Below are positions 27,394 through 36,064 of a DNA stretch of 64,000 bases, piece after piece. The DNA lies in NCBI RefSeq assembly GCF_001418105.1, contig NZ_LIQI01000032.1, positions 180,804-244,803 on the forward strand. The letters run 5' to 3'. Made by a program: the position numbers and the translations under genes. This stretch comes from Lacinutrix himadriensis. Its GTDB lineage: Bacteria > Bacteroidota > Bacteroidia > Flavobacteriales > Flavobacteriaceae. The notes under the pieces are model-generated. The model saw nothing but the letters and a program-made list of their open reading frames with translations, was not told the origin of the DNA and did no database searches. Every line of letters starts with the position of its first letter. Within the stretch, counting starts at the first letter, position 1.

Positions 27394-28734
27394 ATGGCAG
27401 AGAGTCAACATATAGAGTGGAAAGAATCTTGGCACGAGAAGTACCTGAAATGGGTTTCTGGTTTTGCTAATGCACAAGGTGGAACGCTATATATTGGTAT
27501 TGACGATAATGGTGTTGTTAAGGGCATTGATAATGCCAGAAAACTGCTAGAAGATTTACCCAACCAAATACGCGATGTTTTGGGTGTAATGGCAGCAGTA
27601 AACTTGCATGCAAAAGACGGTTTAGAGTATCTAGAGATTATTGTGGAGCAATACCCGTTTCCTATAAGTTTACGTGGTAAATACTATTATCGTTCTGATA
27701 GTACCTTACAAGAATTGAAAGGCGCAGCCTTAACCAAATTTTTACTAGAACGCCAAGGTAAAAAATGGGACGGTGTGCCTGTACCAAATATTTCAGTAGA
27801 AGATTTAAAAGACAGCACGTTTTCTGCTTTTAAGATCAAAGCCAAAAAAAGTAATCGCTTGTCTACCGAAGATTTAGAAGGCAACAATAAAGAGCTATTA
27901 GAAAGCTTAAACCTGTATGCAGATAATGATACCATGCTTAAAAGAGCTGCGATATTGTTATTTCATCCCAATCCAGAAAAATACATTACAGGCGCATCTA
28001 TCAAAATAGGTTTTTTTGAAGATGATGACGATTTAATATACCAAGACGAAATAAAAGGCAATTTACTAGAACAAGCCGAAGAAGCTTTAGACTTGCTTAA
28101 AACAAAATATGATAAAGCAGCTATTTCATATACCGATGATGGAGCACGTGAGGAGAAATTCACCTTTCCGCAAGACGCAGTTAGAGAAGCTTTATTAAAC
28201 GCTATTGCGCATAAAGATTATAGTAGTGGTATTCCTATTCAAATAAGTGTTTACAACAATAAAATTATATTTTGGAACGAAGGTCAGTTACCTGAAAATT
28301 GGACGGTAGATAGGTTAACAGAGAAACACCCATCAAAACCATTTAACCCAGATATAGCAAACACTTTATTTAGAGCAGGATATATAGAATCTTGGGGACG
28401 TGGTACCATAAAAATCATAAATGCGTGTAAAGCACATAAAATAGCACCACCAATTTTTGCAAATACAGCACCAGATTTTCAGGTAACACTAATCAATTAC
28501 ACAAAAGAGGCTTTAGCTGCAAAAGGACTAAAACCAGAGTTTATAACTATTATTTTATATGTCCAAGAACATCAAAGTATTTCAAATACTATTGTTCAAG
28601 AGATCTGTAAAGTAGCTAAAAGAACAGCTACACGATATTTAACCGATTTAGATGGACAGTATTTAGTAAAAAGCGGGACCATTGGCGCTGGTACCACTTA
28701 CGTTTTAAAGGGCGACCATATTGGGCCAGCATAA
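27394..28734 (+). CDS. AlbA_2/Schlafen-type putative DNA/RNA-binding ATPase (COG2865-like)
   Basis: 446 residues. The N-terminus is an AlbA_2 domain (IEWKESWHEKYLKWVSGFAN, GGTLYIGIDDNG). The middle/C-terminus is a GHKL-like ATPase-type fold (REALLNAIAHKDYSSG, RAGYIESWGRGT), then a winged helix (SISNTIVQEICKVAKRTATR). Such genes are often inserted between hsdS and hsdR in Bacteroidota type I operons and may act as regulators or as an extra defence layer. Its last codons run into an array of TTGGGCCA repeats. Confidence 0.85.
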   Translation: MAESQHIEWKESWHEKYLKWVSGFANAQGGTLYIGIDDNGVVKGIDNARKLLEDLPNQIRDVLGVMAAVNLHAKDGLEYLEIIVEQYPFPISLRGKYYYRSDSTLQELKGAALTKFLLERQGKKWDGVPVPNISVEDLKDSTFSAFKIKAKKSNRLSTEDLEGNNKELLESLNLYADNDTMLKRAAILLFHPNPEKYITGASIKIGFFEDDDDLIYQDEIKGNLLEQAEEALDLLKTKYDKAAISYTDDGAREEKFTFPQDAVREALLNAIAHKDYSSGIPIQISVYNNKIIFWNEGQLPENWTVDRLTEKHPSKPFNPDIANTLFRAGYIESWGRGTIKIINACKAHKIAPPIFANTAPDFQVTLINYTKEALAAKGLKPEFITIILYVQEHQSISNTIVQEICKVAKRTATRYLTDLDGQYLVKSGTIGAGTTYVLKGDHIGPA

Positions 28735-28882
28735 AACAAATAATTGGGCCACCATTGGGCCAAAATTAGAGTTAAAAACGGTAGACAAAGCGTAATCACC
28801 TATTAATAAAGGTGTTTTCAAGGTTTTTAATTGGGCCACCTTTAGTCCAGTTAACAAAAATAATTGGGCCATCATTGGGCCA
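28721..28882. repeat. Array of six TTGGGCCA repeats between AlbA_2 gene and hsdR
   Basis: Exact TTGGGCCA at 28721, 28744, 28755, 28831, 28864 and 28875, plus a decayed copy (TTTAGTCCA) at 28841. Two close pairs have identical 11-bp spacing, as ATTGGGCCAnCATTGGGCCAAAA. The array sits at the end of the AlbA_2 gene and before the hsdR start. It may be a protein-binding site set, or decayed coding repeats of a longer AlbA_2 C-terminal tail. Confidence 0.7.
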
Positions 28883-28916
28883 AAACAAAAAAATAAGTGT
28901 AAAAAAACAACATAAA

Positions 28917-31898
28917 ATGGCATCAGGAACTAAAGAAATCCATTTCGAAGCACATATAGAAAATTACTTGGTCAATACAGTTAAAGAATACCGCAGCGTA
29001 TCACCTAATTTGTATGACAAAGACTCGTGTGTTATTCCTTCAGAAATTATTGCATTTGTAAAAGATACACAACCTAAAAAGTATGAAGAATTGGCTAAAC
29101 AATACGGAGCTTTAGTAGACACCAAAATTGTAGAAAACGTAGCTAAAAATATTACCAAGAATAAAACTTTAGAGGTGCTGCGTAATGGTGTTAAAGATCG
29201 TGGTCAAAAACTAGATTTAGCTTTTTTTAAACCGGCTAACAACAAAACACCAGAGCACGAAGTCGCGTATGCTAAAAACCGTTTAGCCATTGTACGTCAA
29301 TTAAAATACTCTAATCGTAATAATAACGAGATTGACTTTGTTTTATTTATTAATGGTATTCCTGTAGTTACCGCAGAACTTAAAAATGCTTTAACAGGAC
29401 AAAACCATCACAATGCGATTAAGCAGTTTATGCAAGATCGTTTACCAAAAGGAGAGCCTTTTTTAGAGTTTAAACGTTGCTTAGTTCATTTTGCGGTAGG
29501 TACAGAAAAAGTATTTATGGCTACAGAGTTAAAAGGGAAATCTACGTACTTTTTACCTTTTAATACGGGATTGACTAACCATTCAGATACGGGTTATCAA
29601 GTGGAGTATCTTTGGGAAGATGTATTGCGAAAAGATTCTTTATTAGATTTAGTGCAAAACTTTATTAGTGTGCAAACCGATAAGGAAAAAGTATATAATC
29701 CGAAAACTAAAAAGTTAGAAGATAAAAAATCTACCAAATTACTGTTTCCTCGTTTTCATCAACGTAGAGCTGTAAAACGTATTTTAGAAGCTTTAAAAAC
29801 AGATGGTACGGGTAAAAACTATTTGGTGCAACATTCCGCAGGTTCTGGAAAATCAAATACCATTACTTGGCTAGCATATAGATTAGCTAATTTTTATCAA
29901 AACTATACCGATGAAAAAGCATTATACGACTCTATCATTGTAGTTACAGATAGACGTGTGTTAAACAAGCAAATCCAAGATAATATACGTCAACTAGATA
30001 ATACGCCAGGAGTTGTGGCGTATATAGATGAAAGATCAACGTCTCAAGATTTAAAAGATGCTATTGAAGATAAAAAACGAATCATAATAACAACCATTCA
30101 AAAGTTTCCGGTAATTGCTCAAAATGTTACCAATTATCCAGATCGTAAATATGCTATTTTAATTGATGAAGCACATAGCTCGCAATCGGGAGAATCATCT
30201 CGACAAATGCGTAAAGCGTTAAGCCTAGAAGAAGCAGAGAAAGACGAAGCTAATATTAAAACAGCTGATGAGATTATTGCTGAAGAAATTTCCAAAAAAG
30301 GACAACAACCAAACATTTCGCAATTTGCTTTTACAGCAACACCCAAGCAAAAAACCATAGAGTTATTTGGCACAAAAATAAATGGTAAAATTGAACCTTT
30401 TGATGAGTACACCATGGAGGAAGCCATTAAGGAAGGCTTTATAAAAGATGTATTACAAAACTACATGTCTTTTAAACGCTATTACAAACTAGTAAAGCGT
30501 ACAGAAATAGAAGATAAAGAGTACGACAAAAAGAAAACAGTACGCGTTTTAGGTAACTATGTAGATCTTCAAGATCACGCCATAGATAAAAAAGCACGTA
30601 TTATGTTAGAGCATTTTACAAGCCAAACACAAAACGAAATACAAGGGCAAGCAAGAGCGATGTTGGTTACAAAATCACGTTTACACGCAGTACGCTTTAA
30701 ACTGAAGTTTGATGCTATTCTTAAAGAAATGAATTTGCCTTACAGAGCGTTGGTAGCATTTTCAGGAACAGTTAAAGACCCTGATACTAACGAGGAGTTT
30801 ACGGAAAGTAGCATGAATAATCTTGGTGGTAAAATAAGTATTCCAGAAGCTTTGAAACTACCTGCAAACAGAATGTTAATAGTAGCAAATAAATTTCAAA
30901 CAGGTTTTGATGAGCCGTTACTACATACCATGTTTGTAGATAAAAAATTAGGAGGCGCAAGTACGGTACAAACCTTATCGCGTTTAAATAGAAACCGAAG
31001 AGGTAAAGATTCTACCATGGTTTTAGATTTTGTAAACGATCCAGAATTAGTGCGTGCAGATTTTCAGCATTTCTATGGTAAAAACTTCATGGAAGAAGAA
31101 AATGAAACCGATCCAAATAGTTTATATACTATTTTAGATGAGGTAGATAGTTTTAATGTCTTTTATGAAACCGAAGTAGAAGCTTTTGCAGAGATATTCT
31201 TTAAGCCAAATGACAAGATGGAAGGCATACAATCCATTTTAGCAGCTATTGCAAAACGTTTTGATAACGAGCTTGAAGATGAAGATAAAAACGCCTTTAA
31301 AGCGGCCGCAAAGTCTTATACTAAAATCTATCGTTTTTTAAGTCAGATTATTCAATTTACAGATGTGGACTTAGAAAAAAAGTACGTGTTCCTTTCTGCT
31401 CTACTTAAAAAGTTGCCTTATGTAAAAAGTGATTTACCTGTAGATGTGATTAATGATATTGAATTAGATAGTTATAAAATACAACATAAATTTACTACTA
31501 ACTTAGATTTAATATCAGAAGATGGTGAAGATTATGGCATGACACCTGGCGGTGGTGTTCAGAAACCAGAAGAAGAAATTGATTTTTTAACCAAAATTAT
31601 TAAAGTTTTAAATGATACGTTTGGGGCTGACTTTACCGATGAGGATAAAAAGGATTATCAAAGTATTCTTGATGATACCTATGATGACCAAGAGCTGTTA
31701 AGTTATTTTAATAAACAAAATTCAAAAAATAACATCAAAGATAAATTTGACGAAAAAATAGATGATAATCTGTTAAGTTTTATTGATAAAAAATTGGATT
31801 TCTATAACAAAATGACGGATGGTAAAACAAATGCTTTGTTTAAAACATTGTTATTTAATGAGATTTATGATCGTGAAGTAAGAGGGATTGGTAGGTAA
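28917..31898 (+). CDS. hsdR: Type I restriction endonuclease subunit HsdR
   Basis: 993 residues from ATG 28917 (MASGTKEIHFEAHIE); an in-frame upstream ATG at 28812 would only translate the TTGGGCC repeats. N-terminal PD-(D/E)XK nuclease (EIDFVLFINGIPVVTAELK, about 136-154), helicase Walker A (HSAGSGKSN, about 307-315), DEAH box (ILIDEAHSSQSGE), motif III (FTATPKQKT) and a C-terminal HsdM-contacting helical region. All catalytic motifs look intact, so this type I system should be active. Confidence 0.95.
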   Translation: MASGTKEIHFEAHIENYLVNTVKEYRSVSPNLYDKDSCVIPSEIIAFVKDTQPKKYEELAKQYGALVDTKIVENVAKNITKNKTLEVLRNGVKDRGQKLDLAFFKPANNKTPEHEVAYAKNRLAIVRQLKYSNRNNNEIDFVLFINGIPVVTAELKNALTGQNHHNAIKQFMQDRLPKGEPFLEFKRCLVHFAVGTEKVFMATELKGKSTYFLPFNTGLTNHSDTGYQVEYLWEDVLRKDSLLDLVQNFISVQTDKEKVYNPKTKKLEDKKSTKLLFPRFHQRRAVKRILEALKTDGTGKNYLVQHSAGSGKSNTITWLAYRLANFYQNYTDEKALYDSIIVVTDRRVLNKQIQDNIRQLDNTPGVVAYIDERSTSQDLKDAIEDKKRIIITTIQKFPVIAQNVTNYPDRKYAILIDEAHSSQSGESSRQMRKALSLEEAEKDEANIKTADEIIAEEISKKGQQPNISQFAFTATPKQKTIELFGTKINGKIEPFDEYTMEEAIKEGFIKDVLQNYMSFKRYYKLVKRTEIEDKEYDKKKTVRVLGNYVDLQDHAIDKKARIMLEHFTSQTQNEIQGQARAMLVTKSRLHAVRFKLKFDAILKEMNLPYRALVAFSGTVKDPDTNEEFTESSMNNLGGKISIPEALKLPANRMLIVANKFQTGFDEPLLHTMFVDKKLGGASTVQTLSRLNRNRRGKDSTMVLDFVNDPELVRADFQHFYGKNFMEEENETDPNSLYTILDEVDSFNVFYETEVEAFAEIFFKPNDKMEGIQSILAAIAKRFDNELEDEDKNAFKAAAKSYTKIYRFLSQIIQFTDVDLEKKYVFLSALLKKLPYVKSDLPVDVINDIELDSYKIQHKFTTNLDLISEDGEDYGMTPGGGVQKPEEEIDFLTKIIKVLNDTFGADFTDEDKKDYQSILDDTYDDQELLSYFNKQNSKNNIKDKFDEKIDDNLLSFIDKKLDFYNKMTDGKTNALFKTLLFNEIYDREVRGIGR

Positions 31899-32075
31899 AT
31901 AACAAATATAATTATGGAACTTAAATTTTCTAAAATAAATAATATAAATACATATTTAAATTATGATGCTTTAAAGAATCTGAAACATACAAATTAAGTT
32001 TAACTCATATGAAAGCCTGAATAATATTTTAATAATAATAATAATAATCTAATTCTTGAATAATTTTTTAAACCT
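31899..32075. other. Degenerate AT-rich stretch after hsdR
   Basis: Holds a 27-codon open stretch from ATG 31914 (MELKFSKINN) and a short ATA/AAT microsatellite near 32026-32048. I see no supported gene; it looks like scar sequence next to the decayed gene at 32076. Confidence 0.4.
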
Positions 32076-32275
32076 ATGTCTTTTAAAAGCTACTTAGTCA
32101 AAAAATATGAGTTCTCACATGAAAACGAGTTCTTTAGAAAATTCTCTGCTAATTTAAAGGAGGCTTTAAACAAATTGCACCCAACTCAACATTAGCAGAA
32201 ATCATGTTAGGTAGAAAGGTTGGAGATGGTTTTACTTTTGGAGGGGTTGGGTATGTTATTTTGGAGGTGGAATAA
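32076..32275 (+). pseudogene. Remnant of a large gene: N-terminal start fused to a GreA/GreB-like tail
   Basis: ATG 32076 opens MSFKSYLVKKYEFSHENEFF, which stops at 32192 after a frame change. In the next frame the sequence continues as APNSTLAEIMLGRKVGDGFT to a stop at 32275. That tail resembles the C-terminal domain of GreA/GreB-type proteins (SPLA..LLGKKVGD). The best reading is a long gene whose middle was deleted. The parent family is uncertain. Confidence 0.4.
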
Positions 32276-32292
32276 ATAATAAAGATAGTATT

Positions 32293-32784
32293 ATGAATAA
32301 TATAGAAATATTTGAGAAAGAAATTATCACAGAAAATCAATCAAAATTTGCGATTTTTAAATGTAATTCTATAGTTGAATATCCTAAACAAATATTAGAT
32401 ACTGCTGTATCCAAATATGTTGGTAATAAAGGTTACAATCAATTCATCGAAATCTATAATGATAATCATTGGATTAGAATTATTATTAGTGGAATAAATG
32501 AATTTGAATATACTAAACTAGAACACTCTAGCGACAATGTTGAATATTTTCAATATAATTTAATGAATGGTGAAGAAAACAAAAACTCATCCTTTTCAAT
32601 TCTAAGAGGAGGCTTAAAATCAGAAAGACCTTTAGAATTTATGAATAATGAAGTACTAAAATATGCTAAAGGTAAAACCTATATGCATTTTATAGAAATT
32701 CATAGAGACAACCCTTGGGTTCGATTAGTGCTTTTTGGAATAGACAATCTTCATTTTGTTAATTTTTCTAATCAAAGACTATGA
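32293..32784 (+). CDS. Hypothetical protein with internal duplication (163 aa)
   Basis: Two copies of a ~75-residue alpha+beta unit: KYVGNKGYNQFIEIYNDNHW with IRIIISGINEFEY in the first, and KYAKGKTYMHFIEIHRDNPW with VRLVLFGIDNLHF in the second. No known family. The stop overlaps the start of the next gene (PD-(D/E)XK-like) by 4 bases (ATGA), so the two products are likely made together. An immunity or adaptor role for the nuclease-like neighbour is a possibility only. Confidence 0.6.
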   Translation: MNNIEIFEKEIITENQSKFAIFKCNSIVEYPKQILDTAVSKYVGNKGYNQFIEIYNDNHWIRIIISGINEFEYTKLEHSSDNVEYFQYNLMNGEENKNSSFSILRGGLKSERPLEFMNNEVLKYAKGKTYMHFIEIHRDNPWVRLVLFGIDNLHFVNFSNQRL

Positions 32785-33494
32785 AAACTTTTAAAGAATC
32801 CTATTTAGCTTCAAGTATAATTCATTGGATGAATTATATTTCAGCAGTAGGTAGAGATTACATCATTGATGAATCAACGATTAAAATTCCTGCTTGTGAG
32901 TATCTGGAAGTTACAGGACTAAAGCCTAATCTGGAATTTCATCATTCAAAATTTAAACCTGTTAGAAGAATTGACCTTCAATTTAATAATACAAAAAACA
33001 AGATAGAGTCTGCATATGAATTTAAATATGTAAAGAAAGATTCTACTAGGGGAAAACCTGAAAGAATAAGAGTTTTTAATGACTTAATGCGTTTAAACTT
33101 GTATTGTGACTCTACAAATAAAAAAGGGTTCTTTTTAATTTGTGGCATTACTGATGATTTCGAAGTTTCATTTGAAAATTTAAATTTAAAACCTACATTT
33201 TTAACTCCTAAACCAAAGAACTCATCAAAATCAAAAAGTTTTTATTCTGAATGGTTCTCTTTTGATGACAAATTACCGAAAAAAGAAATTGCTTTAAAAA
33301 CCAATGACAAATCTTATGAAGAGATTTATCAAGCTTTTTTAAACGAATATAAAACACCATACAAAGAAAAAACAGGCAATAATTTAATGCTTCCAGATAA
33401 AATAATTACAAAATTAATTTTTTTATCAGAGGTAAATTCGGCAACAAATATTCCACAAACTTTCAAAATTGGAATATGGGAGGTCCTTAAGTAA
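32781..33494 (+). CDS. PD-(D/E)XK nuclease-like protein (237 aa)
   Basis: The central part RRIDLQFNN (Asp about residue 58) followed ~16 residues later by YEFKYVKK (E-x-K) has the spacing and strand pattern of a PD-(D/E)XK active site. An N-terminal helix with a conserved-looking Glu (about residue 40, ACEYLEVTG) precedes it. The C-terminal ~90 residues are linker and helices. Overlaps the upstream 163-aa gene (ATGA). Likely a DNase of a small conflict module; the assignment rests on motif spacing alone. Confidence 0.55.
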   Translation: MKTFKESYLASSIIHWMNYISAVGRDYIIDESTIKIPACEYLEVTGLKPNLEFHHSKFKPVRRIDLQFNNTKNKIESAYEFKYVKKDSTRGKPERIRVFNDLMRLNLYCDSTNKKGFFLICGITDDFEVSFENLNLKPTFLTPKPKNSSKSKSFYSEWFSFDDKLPKKEIALKTNDKSYEEIYQAFLNEYKTPYKEKTGNNLMLPDKIITKLIFLSEVNSATNIPQTFKIGIWEVLK

Positions 33495-33512
33495 AACCTA
33501 AGATAAAATATT

Positions 33513-33851
33513 ATGAAACTACTTGAAATTATAATAACACCGAGCTTTCAATCTACATTGGAACAAATGGGCATTTCTCCAGACGAAGATTATAACAGTG
33601 ATGCAGTACTTTTCCAACAAGGATACAATATGTATCACATGGAAATAGAACCAGGAGAAAAATTCAAAATCAAAAAAAACAAAAAAGGGCAAATAGATTG
33701 TTCAGAAATACCATACAAATTCATCCGAAAAAAGGAAGAGTGGGAAACGGATGAGGATTTATGGGATGATGAATATCAGGATAGTATAGCGTTATCTCCG
33801 GGATATTACAAGTTTTTAGAAGATGGAATCACAATTGAAGAATTAGAATAA
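33513..33851 (+). CDS. Hypothetical acidic protein (112 aa)
   Basis: No recognised domain. Acidic C-terminus with tryptophans (WETDEDLWDDEYQ). It lies 18 bp after the PD-(D/E)XK-like gene and 41 bp before the SIR2-like gene, all on the same strand. It could be an inhibitor (DNA mimic-like acidity) or an accessory to either neighbour; this is speculation. Confidence 0.5.
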   Translation: MKLLEIIITPSFQSTLEQMGISPDEDYNSDAVLFQQGYNMYHMEIEPGEKFKIKKNKKGQIDCSEIPYKFIRKKEEWETDEDLWDDEYQDSIALSPGYYKFLEDGITIEELE

Positions 33852-33892
33852 AATAGATAATATTTCATTTATCTGAATTGTTTAAAAATGCT

Positions 33893-34744
33893 ATGGGACT
33901 ATTAAGAGACACAATTCATCAATTAGAAAGACCTGCTATATTATTAGGCAATGGTATTAATAATTTAGAAAACACTTTTTTAGATTGGAAATCTTTATTG
34001 CATAAAATTGGTGGAGAAAAATTAAATTTTGAAGGTCTTACCTATAATGAAATGTATGATTTTATAGAAATGCATAGTGTAAATGGTAAGGAGTTAAAAT
34101 TAAAAGTTTGTACGTATTTAAAATCGCCTTCAATAGAAAATTTACAACCTCATAACCAATTTTTAAATTTGGCGCAAAGTAAAAATTGCCCTGTACTTAC
34201 AACAAATTTTGATTTAGCTTTAGAAACATCGAAAGAATTATGTTTTTTCAAAACTGAGAATAAAGGATTTACTAGATTTTATCCTTGGGATAGATATTAT
34301 GCACAAGAAAAATTAAAGGATCCTACAAGTGGTTTTGGTATTTGGCATATTCATGGATTAACTCGTTATCATGATAGTATCCGCCTAGGTTTAACTGATT
34401 ATATGGGGAGTGTTGAAAAAGCTAGAAATTGGATACACAAAGGAGAAAAACGGTTATTTAATGGTAAAAACCAAGGGAATTGGAGTGGTAAAGACACTTG
34501 GCTACACATTTGGTTTAATATGCCATTGATTATTGTGGGCTTAAAGTTAGAAAGTCAAGAAGTATTTATTCGCTGGTTATTAATTGAACGTGAAAGATAC
34601 TTTAGACAATTTGAGGAGAGACGAAAAAAAACAGTTTTTTTAAGCACTGGTAACGATCGTAAAATTGATAATTTTTTAAGAAATTTAAATATTAAGCATT
34701 ATACCACAATATCAATTGATGATTACGCTTCACTTTATTTATAA
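33893..34744 (+). CDS. SIR2-like NADase-type protein
   Basis: 283 residues from ATG 33893; an in-frame TTG at 33878 is weaker. The Rossmann-type motifs LLGNGINNL (about 16-24), TTNFDLALE (about 102-110, with the catalytic-type Asn) and IWHIHG (about 148-153, with the His) mark the SIR2_2 group. In Thoeris, DSR and SIR2-HerA systems this domain depletes NAD+ after phage recognition. It is the first gene of a tightly packed SIR2 / unknown / PLD / 45-aa / helicase operon (next ATG is 3 bp after its stop). Confidence 0.8.
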   Translation: MGLLRDTIHQLERPAILLGNGINNLENTFLDWKSLLHKIGGEKLNFEGLTYNEMYDFIEMHSVNGKELKLKVCTYLKSPSIENLQPHNQFLNLAQSKNCPVLTTNFDLALETSKELCFFKTENKGFTRFYPWDRYYAQEKLKDPTSGFGIWHIHGLTRYHDSIRLGLTDYMGSVEKARNWIHKGEKRLFNGKNQGNWSGKDTWLHIWFNMPLIIVGLKLESQEVFIRWLLIERERYFRQFEERRKKTVFLSTGNDRKIDNFLRNLNIKHYTTISIDDYASLYL

Positions 34745-34747
34745 AAC

Positions 34748-36064
34748 ATGAAATGGACTAACATATTCACTATCCCGGACAAAGACCTCATTTCAGATGG
34801 TTCCGTAGACCCTATGGGAATGCAAATGATATGGACCTATTTTGGGCAGCTCATATTTAAAAACAAACTTACAACGGTTTCAACAGACGTTCGGAATTAC
34901 TCCATTAATCTGCTTCATCATTTCGTGCTTTATCGTTTCCAGCAAGAAAATAACGAGGTATTTAACCAAGCACAAAATCATTTCCAATTCTATCGTGATA
35001 CATACGACACTAAAGCTGGTATGCTCATTTTTATGGAGGATTTACTGGTATATGCCCTTTTGGATCAATGGAACTCGGTAAATACTATGGGTTTACTTGG
35101 CAACAACAAAGCTCAAGATAATTTAGATAGATCGAATGGTAATTATCAGGAAATTGAAATACATGCCGAACGATCAAAAGGAGTATTAGTCCGACAAATA
35201 CAATTAGGTATTAATGGACGGTACAAAGGGCCTTTTATGAATATGGGGTTGATGTCAAAAAACTTTGAATATTCACCTAAAGAATTTGAACGGATAGAAC
35301 AATTATTCTTACAATGGCCTGAAGGTAATAAATTGGTAAATAAATTAATGGTTTTGCTTACTGAATTGTTGCAAAACCAAGATAAAGGTTATCCTATAGT
35401 TACTCTTAACCGTTATAAAAACGATAAGGTTTTATGGAAGCTATATGCCGATTGTTTCGGTAAATTAGAACAAAACATTTTGCTACAAAACTATTGGAAG
35501 GAAAAGCTTGGGATAACTTCAGGTGCAGCGAAATCAATTTATTCAGAAATGAATCAATTTGGAGAACAAACCATAGCATCTATAATAGCTTCTGCCTATA
35601 AAAAAGAGGAGGACGAAAAGGAAAAAGAATTGCTACAGTGGATTTTAGACCTAGAACCTTTTTTAAGTAGATGTTCTCACGCGTTTTATTTACTTTCTGA
35701 TGTTTCTGTAAAAAAGTTATCAGATATAAAATCTGATTTAGATATGTTAGTTAGAGATATACCCTTTGAAAGTGTTTTACCGCTTACTTGCCGTAACGAA
35801 AGACTCGAAATGTTGGTTGATTTTGTTAAAGACAATACAAATAACGGAGTACAATTTGCAGAAGCAATATTAAACTACCATAAGAAAATTATGGAAGATC
35901 GTGGTGGCGTGGCATGGGTGGAACTAGAAAATGATCATATCAAACATTATATACCTCAAGCAATACATGTTTCAACATCTAATGTTGTGGTTAACGGATA
36001 TTGGTATAATCGATATTATTTAGACGCTGTCAAATCAATATACACCGGATTAAATATAAACTAA
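34748..36064 (+). CDS. Hypothetical operon protein (438 aa)
   Basis: Mostly helical, soluble, no signal peptide and no domain I recognise. Segments such as LLHHFVLYRFQQENNEVFNQ and RNERLEMLVDFVKDN suggest a long alpha-solenoid-like or adaptor protein. It is tied to its neighbours: 3 bp after SIR2, and its stop overlaps the PLD gene start (TAATGG). It is likely a structural or recognition subunit of the complex. Confidence 0.6.
   Translation: MKWTNIFTIPDKDLISDGSVDPMGMQMIWTYFGQLIFKNKLTTVSTDVRNYSINLLHHFVLYRFQQENNEVFNQAQNHFQFYRDTYDTKAGMLIFMEDLLVYALLDQWNSVNTMGLLGNNKAQDNLDRSNGNYQEIEIHAERSKGVLVRQIQLGINGRYKGPFMNMGLMSKNFEYSPKEFERIEQLFLQWPEGNKLVNKLMVLLTELLQNQDKGYPIVTLNRYKNDKVLWKLYADCFGKLEQNILLQNYWKEKLGITSGAAKSIYSEMNQFGEQTIASIIASAYKKEEDEKEKELLQWILDLEPFLSRCSHAFYLLSDVSVKKLSDIKSDLDMLVRDIPFESVLPLTCRNERLEMLVDFVKDNTNNGVQFAEAILNYHKKIMEDRGGVAWVELENDHIKHYIPQAIHVSTSNVVVNGYWYNRYYLDAVKSIYTGLNIN

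Noticed and set aside
28721..28882. CRISPR-like array
   Set aside because: Repeats are only 8 bp, with irregular spacing and no cas genes in the window.
28812..28916. Upstream extension of hsdR (ATG 28812)
   Set aside because: It would only translate the TTGGGCC repeats; the ATG at 28917 gives the normal HsdR N-terminus.
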